Assembly (NCBI RefSeq): GCF_965279545.1
Contig: NZ_OZ257250.1
Location: forward strand, 2,294,001 to 2,358,000
Direction of reading: 5' to 3'
Length of the DNA: 64,000 nt
Source of the DNA: Methylibium sp965279545
Lineage (GTDB): Bacteria > Pseudomonadota > Gammaproteobacteria > Burkholderiales > Burkholderiaceae_C
Shown: positions 57,691-64,000 of the stretch, piece by piece
Layout of the letters: each line of letters begins with the position of its first letter
How positions within the stretch are numbered: position 1 is the stretch's first letter
The notes under the pieces: generated by a model
Told to the model about the DNA's origin: nothing
Database searches by the model: none
The model's input: only the letters and a program-made list of their open reading frames with translations
Position numbers and translations under genes: made by a program

Positions 57691-58365
57691 TCAGGCCGTC
57701 GCAGCCGGAGGAAAGAAGCGCTCGTCACCGACGCGGCATGCAACCTCCTCCGCCGGACGCTGGCCTTCGTAACGGCCGATATCGAGCTCGGAGAAGGTCA
57801 CCGACTCGCACTCGCTCAGCGGCGTGCTGCGCGGAACGGGCATCGCACCCCAACGCCTCAAGGTGTCCACGCCGTGGGCGAGCGCATCCTCCAGGGCCTG
57901 CTTGACGCTGGGGCGCAGACTGCCGCCGTAGTCTTCGAGTTCCTCGGGCTGACAACCGATCAGCAGCACCTGCTTCGGGTACTTCTCGGTCAGCAGCGCG
58001 AGCATCAACACCTCCTGGAAGCCGGTCTGGTGCAGGCTCATCTTCTTGGCGCCCATGAAGCGGGGCACGTCGTCGTCCTCGATCAGTTTCAGCGTGCCGG
58101 GAGGCAGCCCGTAGTCGATCGCGTCGAAGATCAGCAGCCGCCCGGCCGCCTGCACATGCTGGATGAGATAGAGCCCCTGCGTGCCGCCGTCGATCAACTG
58201 CACGTTCGGCGCAAATTCGTAGCGCCGCTGCAAGGCCTCGATGCAGCGCACACCGAAGCCCTCGTCGGCCCACAGCACATTGCCGATGCCCAGCACGCAG
58301 ATCGTCTCGGCCCCGGAACTGTCACCCGAGTCGTGACAGGCGTTTTCAGACGAGATGGCGCTCAT
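57691..58365 (-). CDS. hupD: Hydrogenase maturation protease HupD (HoxM)
   Basis: A 224-residue endopeptidase that removes the C-terminal peptide of HupL after NiFe insertion. Ni-binding residues: Glu in GNVLWADEGFG, Asp in IFDAIDYG, and His in SLHQTGFQEVL. The N-terminus has about 18 extra residues before the usual start of the fold. An orphan HigA-like gene separates it from hupC. Confidence 0.94.
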   Translation of the reverse strand: MSAISSENACHDSGDSSGAETICVLGIGNVLWADEGFGVRCIEALQRRYEFAPNVQLIDGGTQGLYLIQHVQAAGRLLIFDAIDYGLPPGTLKLIEDDDVPRFMGAKKMSLHQTGFQEVLMLALLTEKYPKQVLLIGCQPEELEDYGGSLRPSVKQALEDALAHGVDTLRRWGAMPVPRSTPLSECESVTFSELDIGRYEGQRPAEEVACRVGDERFFPPAATA

Positions 58366-58388
58366 GCGGTGATCACTCCGTCAGGATT

Positions 58389-58889
58389 TCAGTGGGTGCC
58401 GCGCGTGCGGCGGGTCTGGATGCGGAGCAGCTTCCAGGTGTGAAAGCTGTCCCAGGCGGACTGCAGCGCCAGCCAGAACGCAGCGTCGCTGCCGAACACC
58501 AGCGCGCAGCGGATGGCCGTGTCGGCCGTGATGCCGCGCTGGCCGTGGACGATTTCATGCAGGCGCCGGCGCGAAACGCCCAGCAGGCGAGCGGCTTCGG
58601 TTTGCGAGAGTCCGAGCGGCGCCAGGTAGTTGCGCCGGAGAAAGCGACCGGGGTGCCATGGTGTGCGCGCCGGCACGCCGGGGGGCAGCAGCATCGTGGT
58701 GGTCGCGAGTGACCGCGCACGACCTGCCGCAGCATCACCCGACGCCGCACGCGTGCTCGCGGCGAGGTGTTCCCCCTGCGCACGGACCTGCCGCACCGGG
58801 CCGCTCCACGCAAGACGCTCCCCGGCCGCCGCTGCGGCGGGCCTGCCCGTGCCCCAGGAGGAGCGGCGAGAGACGTCCTGCGGATTCAT
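58389..58889 (-). CDS. HigA-like XRE-family protein inside the hup operon
   Basis: A 166-residue protein whose C-terminal 100 residues are a HigA/VapI-type helix-turn-helix (HPGRFLRRNYLAPLGLSQTEAARLLGVS, GITADTAIRCALVFG, FWLALQSAWD, split across about 78-150). The N-terminal about 65 residues are Ala/Arg-rich and look disordered. No HigB toxin gene is next to it; its neighbours are hupC (six bases upstream) and hupD (23 bases downstream). The start at ATG 58889 has GAAGG upstream; a shorter start at 58694 has no ribosome site. Role in hydrogenase biology unknown; perhaps a regulator. Confidence 0.8.
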   Translation of the reverse strand: MNPQDVSRRSSWGTGRPAAAAAGERLAWSGPVRQVRAQGEHLAASTRAASGDAAAGRARSLATTTMLLPPGVPARTPWHPGRFLRRNYLAPLGLSQTEAARLLGVSRRRLHEIVHGQRGITADTAIRCALVFGSDAAFWLALQSAWDSFHTWKLLRIQTRRTRGTH

Positions 58890-58895
58890 GGCCCT

Positions 58896-59630
58896 TCAGT
58901 CCTTGAAGGTGCGGTGGCCCGAGATCATCGTGCTCACCACGCTCGAGCGGCCCATGATGTCTTCACGGATCGCGGCGTACACGTGCACGATGATGAAGAC
59001 GATCAAGCTCCACATGCCGAGGTGGTGCCAGGTGTGCACGTCCTGTGACTGGCCGAACAGCGGAATCACCCAGCCGAACAGGATGGCGGCCCAGGAACCC
59101 GCCTGGGCGCCTTCGGCATACAGCGCGAAGCCCGTGACGACCATGAACACGGCCGTCAGGAAGAACATGAAGAACATCGCGAAGCGCGCCAGCGGGTTGT
59201 GCCCGACGTACTTGCCCGGCCGCGCGCTCACGAACGCGTACCACTTGATCATTCCCCACACCTCGACCCAGTAGGCGCGCTGGAACACCGGCACCCAGAA
59301 CAGCTCGCGCGCATGGTGGTTGCCGACCACGGCCCAGTACAGGCGGCCCACCAGCCCGACCGCCAGCAGGTAGCCCGCCGCGAAGTGGGCGAAGCGGATG
59401 TAGCCCATCACGTAGTGGTCGCTGGCCTCGCCCGGCATCGTCGGCAGCGGCGAGCCGATGAAGTAGCCGGTGACCGCCAGCACGGTGATGGCGAGTGCGT
59501 TGATCCAGTGCCAGATGCGCACCGGCACCTCAAAGACGTAGACCGACTTGATCGACTGCGCGTGGACGAGCTCGTGGGCGTCGGTTCCCGCGGCGGGGGT
59601 GTTCAGGTTCTTGGCGGGTATCGCGGACAT
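58896..59630 (-). CDS. hupC: Hydrogenase cytochrome b subunit HupC (HoxZ)
   Basis: A 244-residue membrane diheme cytochrome b with four main hydrophobic segments and paired His (VRIWHWINA, RFAHFAAGY, TWHHLGMW, FIIVHVYAAI). It anchors HupSL and passes electrons to quinone. ATG 59630 has GAGGAG eight bases upstream. Confidence 0.95.
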   Translation of the reverse strand: MSAIPAKNLNTPAAGTDAHELVHAQSIKSVYVFEVPVRIWHWINALAITVLAVTGYFIGSPLPTMPGEASDHYVMGYIRFAHFAAGYLLAVGLVGRLYWAVVGNHHARELFWVPVFQRAYWVEVWGMIKWYAFVSARPGKYVGHNPLARFAMFFMFFLTAVFMVVTGFALYAEGAQAGSWAAILFGWVIPLFGQSQDVHTWHHLGMWSLIVFIIVHVYAAIREDIMGRSSVVSTMISGHRTFKD

Positions 59631-59678
59631 GGGGCGTCTCCTCTTCGGGCTGGGGTGATGCGGCTCGCTCGGCCGCCG

Positions 59679-60269
59679 TCACAGACGCGCGGCCAGCAGC
59701 GCCATGCCGGCACCGCCGACCACCGCGGCAGCCAGTTGCCCGGCCCGGGCCGGGAGGCGCAGAAGACCGGCACCGGCGGCAATGCCCGCGCCGTGCAGCA
59801 GCACCGACGCGAACATGAAGCCCGCCGCGTAGGCAGCCGCCGACGCGCCGACAGCCAGCTCGCTGCCATGTGCGTAGCCGTGAAACAAGGCCGCGACGCC
59901 CGTGACCGCCAGGCCCAGCGAGGCCGGCATGCGCCGGCCCGCGAGCAGCATGGCCCCCAGCAACACCACGCTCAAGGCCACCCCGGACTCGACCGCCGGC
60001 AGTTGCATCCCGCCCCATGCCAGCAGGGCACCGACCGGCAGCATCGCCACGAACGTGCCCGGCCCGAGGAGCCGTCGACCCGCCGGCAGGACCGCGGCCG
60101 ACCACAGGCCGACCGCGACCATCGCCAGCAGATGGTCCAGACCCATGAAGGGATGGGCCAGACCGTCTGCCAGACCGTGCACACCGTGACCGGTGTGTGC
60201 TTGGCTGACGGATGCGACCATCAGCAGGGCGCCGGCGAGCGCGCAGCGCAGGGAAGTGCTTTTCGACAT
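59679..60269 (-). CDS. hupE: HupE/UreJ nickel transporter
   Basis: A 196-residue membrane protein with a cleavable signal (about 24 residues, ending SQAHTGHG) and the HupE hallmark HPFMGLDHLLAMVAVGLW, followed by five or so membrane helices and FHGYAHGSE. HupE proteins mediate nickel entry. It lies between hupL and hupC rather than after hupD, an unusual order. Confidence 0.95.
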   Translation of the reverse strand: MSKSTSLRCALAGALLMVASVSQAHTGHGVHGLADGLAHPFMGLDHLLAMVAVGLWSAAVLPAGRRLLGPGTFVAMLPVGALLAWGGMQLPAVESGVALSVVLLGAMLLAGRRMPASLGLAVTGVAALFHGYAHGSELAVGASAAAYAAGFMFASVLLHGAGIAAGAGLLRLPARAGQLAAAVVGGAGMALLAARL

Positions 60270-60315
60270 GGAGTGTCTCCTCGGAACGCAGGGGGATGTT
60301 GTGGGGCCGGTGCTG

Positions 60316-62172
60316 TCAACGCACCTTGACGCTGATGAGTTCCTGCCCGTCCGGGCTCATCACGTGTGTCGAGCAGGCGAGGCAGGGATCGAAGGAGTGC
60401 AGCGTGCGCAGGATCTCCACGGGCTGCTCGGGGTTGGCCATCGGTGTGTTCATCAGGCTGGCCTCGAAGGCGCCGATCTGCCCCTTGTTGTCACGCGGAC
60501 TGCCGTTCCAGGTGGTCGGGACGACGCACTGGTAGTTCTCGATCCGGCCGTCCTTGATCTTGATCCAATGACCCAGGGTCCCCCGCGGGGCCGCCACCGT
60601 GCCCACGCCCTTGGCTTCCTTCGGCCAGGTGGCCGGATCCCACTTCTCGACGTTGGCGGTGCTGGTGTCGCCGGCCTTGATGTTGGCGACCAGCTCATGG
60701 AAGTCCTCGAGCATCATCTCGGCGCAGTACTGCGCCTCGAGGGCCCGCGCCAGCGTGCGGCCGATCGTGGTGGGCAGCAGCTGTTTGACGCTGTACTGCG
60801 TCTCGGGCAGACCCAGCGCCTTGGGGTAGGCGCTGTTGATGATCATGGCCGAGGTGTCGATCTGCTCCTTGACGCGCTGGCAGTACTTGTTGCCTTGCTT
60901 CGCATGGGCATAGCCCAGGATGTAGCGCGACAGCGGGCCGGTCTCCATCGCATGGCCGCGCCAGCGCGGCGACTTGATCCAGGAGTACTTCGCGCTCTCG
61001 TCGAGCTCCTTGATGTCGGTGCGCGTGCCCTTGGTGTTGGCCCCAAGCACATAGTTCGGCTCGGTGACGCCGTCCCAGGGATGCAGGCCCTTGGATTCGT
61101 CGGCGTACTTGTACCAGCTGTGCGGCACGAACTCCTGCACCTGCTCGGGGTCGCGCGGGTCGACCGGGTGGATCACGTCCCAGTTGCCGTCGAGGATCGC
61201 GCCGCCCGGCAGCTGCTGGGTGCTGTGGTTCCCCATCACCTTCTCATAGGTGCCGTAGTCGATCACGTTGGTCGCCGACAGGCCACCGCCGTACAGCCAG
61301 CCGGCCTGCTTGTAGATGGTGCCGATGGCCAGCACGTCGGGGATGTAGACGTTGTTGTTGAACTCGATCATCTCCTTGATGCGCGCCTCGACGAAGTTCA
61401 GGCGCTCCATGTTCACCGGGGCCCCGGCCGCGCCATCCTTGTCGATGTTGATCGCGCACGGCACGCCGCCGACCAGGTAGTTCGGGTGCGGGTTCTTGCC
61501 GCCGAAGATCGTGTGGACCTTGACCCATTCCTTCTGCAGGTCCAGGGCTTCCAGGTAGTGCGTGACGGCCATCAGGTTGGCTTCGGGCGGCAGCACATAG
61601 GCCTTGCTGCCCCAGTAGCCGTTCATGAACGGCCCGAGCTGACCGCTCTCGACGAACTTCTTGAGACGGTTCTGGATGTCGCGGAAGTAGCCGGGCGACG
61701 ACAGCGGGTGGCTGGGCGATACCAGCTGCTGCAGCTCGGAGGTCTTCTTCGGGTCGGCCTTCAGTGCCGAGACGACGTCGACCCAGTCGAGCGCGTGCAG
61801 GTGATAGAAGTGAACGGCGTGATCGTGCTCCTGCAAGGTCTTCGCCATGATCTCGCGGATCAGGTAGGCGTTCTTCGGGATGACGATACCGAGCGCGTCT
61901 TCCACGGCGCGCACCGAGGTCAGCGCGTGGCAGCCGGTGCACACGCCGCAGATGCGCTCCACGAAGGCCCACGCGTCGCGCGGGTCACGCCCCTTGAGGA
62001 TGACCTCCAGCCCGCGCCACATGGTGCCGGTGGAGACCGCGTTGCGGATGACGTTGTTGCTGTCGAGGTTGACCTCGCAGCGCATGTGCCCTTCGATGCG
62101 AGTCACCGGGTCCACCACCACGCGGCGGCCCGTGTTGTCCATCTTGAAGCCCTGAGTTTCGTAAGCGCCCAT
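60316..62172 (-). CDS. hupL: Uptake [NiFe] hydrogenase, large subunit
   Basis: A 618-residue catalytic subunit. NiFe ligands in RICGVCTGCHA (near residue 74) and DPCLACSTH near the C-terminus. A 15-residue tail (VMSPDGQELISVKVR) follows the His, the peptide removed by HupD. CGVC and HFYHL are the ordinary gas-channel residues, unlike HupV. ATG 62172, 29 bases behind hupS. Confidence 0.97.
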   Translation of the reverse strand: MGAYETQGFKMDNTGRRVVVDPVTRIEGHMRCEVNLDSNNVIRNAVSTGTMWRGLEVILKGRDPRDAWAFVERICGVCTGCHALTSVRAVEDALGIVIPKNAYLIREIMAKTLQEHDHAVHFYHLHALDWVDVVSALKADPKKTSELQQLVSPSHPLSSPGYFRDIQNRLKKFVESGQLGPFMNGYWGSKAYVLPPEANLMAVTHYLEALDLQKEWVKVHTIFGGKNPHPNYLVGGVPCAINIDKDGAAGAPVNMERLNFVEARIKEMIEFNNNVYIPDVLAIGTIYKQAGWLYGGGLSATNVIDYGTYEKVMGNHSTQQLPGGAILDGNWDVIHPVDPRDPEQVQEFVPHSWYKYADESKGLHPWDGVTEPNYVLGANTKGTRTDIKELDESAKYSWIKSPRWRGHAMETGPLSRYILGYAHAKQGNKYCQRVKEQIDTSAMIINSAYPKALGLPETQYSVKQLLPTTIGRTLARALEAQYCAEMMLEDFHELVANIKAGDTSTANVEKWDPATWPKEAKGVGTVAAPRGTLGHWIKIKDGRIENYQCVVPTTWNGSPRDNKGQIGAFEASLMNTPMANPEQPVEILRTLHSFDPCLACSTHVMSPDGQELISVKVR

Positions 62173-62201
62173 GTCTTGTTCCTTGGTTCGTGCTCAGCGC
62201 T

Positions 62202-63296
62202 TCACTGCCCTGTCCGGGCGGTTTCGCTCTTCTTCGGATCGGCCTTTTGCGTGGCGCGCTTGATCGCCGACACGGCCGCGTGCGCCGCTGCCGCCGCACC
62301 GACCGCGCCCGCCGCGGCACCCCCTACCTGGTCGGCGTTGGCTTCGATACCGAACTGGTGGATGTTCGTGAGCCGGTCGTAGAACGAACCCTTGTCCCAG
62401 AAGCCGTCCTCGGAGCAGCCGATGCAGCCGTGACCGGCCTGGATCGGGAAGCTGGTGCCTTCGTTCCAGCGCGTCGTCGAGCACGCGTTGTAGGTGGTCG
62501 GGCCCTTGCAGCCGACCTTGTAGAGGCAGTAGCCCTTGCGCGCCGATTCGTCGTCGAAGTGCTCGACGAACTGGCCGGCGTCGAAGTGCGGGCGGCGGTA
62601 GCACTTGTCGTGGATGCGCTGGCTGTAGAACATCTTCGGTCGGCCCTGGCGGTCGAGTTCCGGCAGGCGGTCGAAGGTCAGCATGTAGGTGATCACGCCG
62701 GTCATGACCTCGGCGATCGGCGGGCAGCCGGGCACCTTGATGATCGGTTTGTCGAAGATCACCTTGTGGATCGGCGTGGCCTGCGTGGGGTTGGGCTTGG
62801 CCGCCTGCACACAGCCCCACGAGGCGCACGAGCCCCAGGAAATGATGGCCTTGGCGTCCTTGGCGACATGCTTGAGCTGATCGATGAAGGGCTTGCCGCC
62901 GATGATGCAGCTCATGCCGTCCTGGTTCAGCGGCGGATTGCCCTCCACGGCCAGGATGTAGTTGCCCTTGTACTTGACCATGATCTCTTCGAGGATGGCC
63001 TCGGCTTGGTGGCCGGCGGCGGCCATCAGCGTGTCGTCGTAGTCCAGCGAGATCATCGACAGCACCACGTCCTTGGCCAGCGGGTGCGCCGAACGGATGA
63101 AACTCTCGGAGCAGCAGGTGCACTCCAGCCCGTGCAGCCACAGCACCGGTGTGCGCGGCTTGTTTTCCATGGCATGCGCGATCTGCGGCACGAAGGCCGG
63201 GCCCAGCCCCAACGACGTGGCCGTGAGCGAGCAGTACTTCAGGAAGCTGCGACGCGAGATGCCTTGGCGGCGCATCACCTCATAAAAGGTTTCCAT
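62202..63296 (-). CDS. hupS: Uptake [NiFe] hydrogenase, small subunit (O2-tolerant type)
   Basis: A 364-residue Fe-S subunit with Tat signal SRRSFLKYC (residues 14-22), cleaved probably after AHA (42). The proximal cluster has the two extra Cys of O2-tolerant group 1d enzymes: C61 in ECTCCSES and C162 in ASWGCVQAA, equal to mature positions 19 and 120 if cleavage is at 42. The C-terminus has an Ala-rich helix that may anchor it to the membrane. First gene of the hup operon. Confidence 0.97.
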   Translation of the reverse strand: METFYEVMRRQGISRRSFLKYCSLTATSLGLGPAFVPQIAHAMENKPRTPVLWLHGLECTCCSESFIRSAHPLAKDVVLSMISLDYDDTLMAAAGHQAEAILEEIMVKYKGNYILAVEGNPPLNQDGMSCIIGGKPFIDQLKHVAKDAKAIISWGSCASWGCVQAAKPNPTQATPIHKVIFDKPIIKVPGCPPIAEVMTGVITYMLTFDRLPELDRQGRPKMFYSQRIHDKCYRRPHFDAGQFVEHFDDESARKGYCLYKVGCKGPTTYNACSTTRWNEGTSFPIQAGHGCIGCSEDGFWDKGSFYDRLTNIHQFGIEANADQVGGAAAGAVGAAAAAHAAVSAIKRATQKADPKKSETARTGQ

Positions 63297-63752
63297 CGGG
63301 GAGGGTCTCCGGTTGCTTCTGGATTTGATTGAGACCGTGCTGCCGGTCCGCTGCACCGGCAGCGGACCCGGAGCACCGGGCGATGAAGACAACACAAGTC
63401 GTGGGCCAGCTCGCTTGCGCTCGCGGGAAAACCCCAGAAGCCACGCGTAAGTGCTTGTCACGATTGGGACAATTTCGAGCGCACGGCCATCGCGGGCAGG
63501 CCGTCGAAAAGCAGATGGAAGACTTCCTTTCGGCGACGGGGCCTCGCCGAAAGAACACCTTCCGATCGAAGGCCGCCCGCGCTGCTGCGCAGGGGCTCAT
63601 CGCTGCATCGCCGCAAATTTCTATCCCCACCATCACACCCGCGCCGCCATGCCGACGGCCGCGCTGCCGCGGCTGGCGAGCCGCTTCGGGTCGATGCACC
63701 GGTGGCCGACAATCCGGCTGTCGTCATCGCCGCAAGAAAGCCTGGCCGCCCC
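63297..63752. other. Divergent intergenic region, hupS to oxidase gene
   Basis: 456 bases without a gene I can support. The hupS-proximal third holds the candidate sigma54 site; the rest, expected to hold HoxA and IHF sites, shows AT-richer patches near 63440-63480 (TTGTCACGATTGGGACAA, a near palindrome) but no certain motif. Confidence 0.55.
63393..63408 (-). promoter_or_regulatory. Candidate sigma54 promoter of hupS
   Basis: On the minus strand TGGCCCACGACTTGTG fits the -24/-12 pattern TGGCAC-N5-TTGC with GG and TTG correctly spaced but GT in place of GC. It would start RNA about 85 bases before hupS. A HoxA-dependent sigma54 promoter is expected here from related organisms; the match is imperfect. 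Confidence 0.35.
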
Positions 63753-64000
63753 ATGCCCGTGATCACCTGCATCGAAGACCTGAGGGTGCTGGCCAAGCAG
63801 CGCGTGCCGAGGATGTTCTACGACTACGCCGACTCGGGCTCGTGGACCGAGGGCACCTACCGCGCCAACGAGGCCGACTTCGCCCGCATCCTGCTGCGCC
63901 AGCGCGTGGCGGTGAACATGGAGGGCCGCTCGCTGCGCACCACGCTGGCCGGCCAGGACTGCGCCATGCCGGTGGTCGTCGCCCCGACCGGCCTCGCCGG
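63753..64000 (+). CDS. FMN-dependent alpha-hydroxy-acid oxidase/dehydrogenase, N-terminal fragment
   Basis: The first 82 codons of a gene cut by the right edge. MPVITCIEDLRVLAKQRVPRM is followed by FYDYADSGSWTEGTYRANEADF, RILLRQRVAVN and MPVVVAPTGLAG, the standard start of LldD/glycolate-oxidase-type flavoproteins. Lactate is the usual substrate; glycolate would fit an autotroph, but the active-site part is outside the window. Diverges from hupS. Confidence 0.85.
   Translation, partial: MPVITCIEDLRVLAKQRVPRMFYDYADSGSWTEGTYRANEADFARILLRQRVAVNMEGRSLRTTLAGQDCAMPVVVAPTGLA

Noticed and set aside
58389..58889. HigBA toxin-antitoxin module
   Set aside because: No HigB-like toxin frame on either side; both neighbours are hydrogenase genes.

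Overview
The window reads as the chromosome of a GC-rich betaproteobacterium of the order Burkholderiales. It most resembles the hydrogen-oxidising Rubrivivax/Ideonella/Hydrogenophaga/Methylibium type of organism, but the exact genus cannot be fixed from sequence alone. Two large clusters define its lifestyle: a complete red-type (form IC) Calvin-Benson-Bassham (CBB) operon on the plus strand (about 22.2-34.9 kb), and a roughly 21 kb [NiFe]-hydrogenase block on the minus strand (about 42.0-63.3 kb). Together they describe a facultative aerobic chemolithoautotroph that fixes CO2 with H2 as electron donor.

Layout. 0-14 kb is mostly housekeeping: the front part of a 'thermostable hemolysin' operon (GNAT-like protein, acyl-AMP ligase, start of a TenA/haem-oxygenase-fold protein), rnm-yciO, ridA-plsY, ybaK, a 2OG-Fe oxygenase, prfB with its programmed frameshift, pepN, and an FBPase gene followed by a PPi-dependent phosphofructokinase. 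A tRNA-Thr(CGT) follows at 14.2 kb. 14.4-21.3 kb holds signalling genes: an OmpR-type regulator with a hybrid kinase, an FNR/CRP regulator without the N-terminal Fe-S cysteines, a one-domain ornithine-carbamoyltransferase-like protein behind a good FNR box, and a PAS chemoreceptor. 21.3-34.9 kb is cbbR and, divergently, cbbL-S-X-Y-E-Z-F-P-T-G-K-A. 35-42 kb holds creA, a degenerate HD-GYP protein, psd, a HupT/HoxJ-type kinase and a TonB receptor preceded by a NikR-type operator.

The hydrogenase block is one long run of minus-strand genes: hupS-L-E-C, an orphan HigA-like regulator, hupD-F-G-H-I-J-K, hypA-B-F-C-D-E, an unrecognised protein, hypX, hoxA, hupU-V and nikR. Many neighbours overlap by the four bases ATGA. 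It encodes an energy-conserving membrane-bound enzyme whose small subunit has the two extra cysteines of O2-tolerant enzymes. It also encodes a cytoplasmic H2 sensor (HupUV) with the bulky gas-channel residues of known regulatory hydrogenases, the maturation machinery including HypX for aerobic CO-ligand synthesis, and the regulator HoxA. The cognate kinase HupT lies just outside, directly behind the TonB receptor.

The most interesting inferred system is a nickel-hydrogen control module. NikR, a 27-bp NikR-type operator overlapping a promoter, a TonB-dependent receptor and the H2-signalling kinase lie within about 5 kb. This suggests that nickel status controls both outer-membrane Ni uptake and the H2-sensing pathway. 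Other items worth attention are the orphan HigA-like protein and the unknown protein inside the hydrogenase operon, the single-domain OTC-like protein, and the hemolysin/ligase/diiron-fold operon at the left edge. The window ends in an FMN-dependent alpha-hydroxy-acid oxidase that is cut by the edge.
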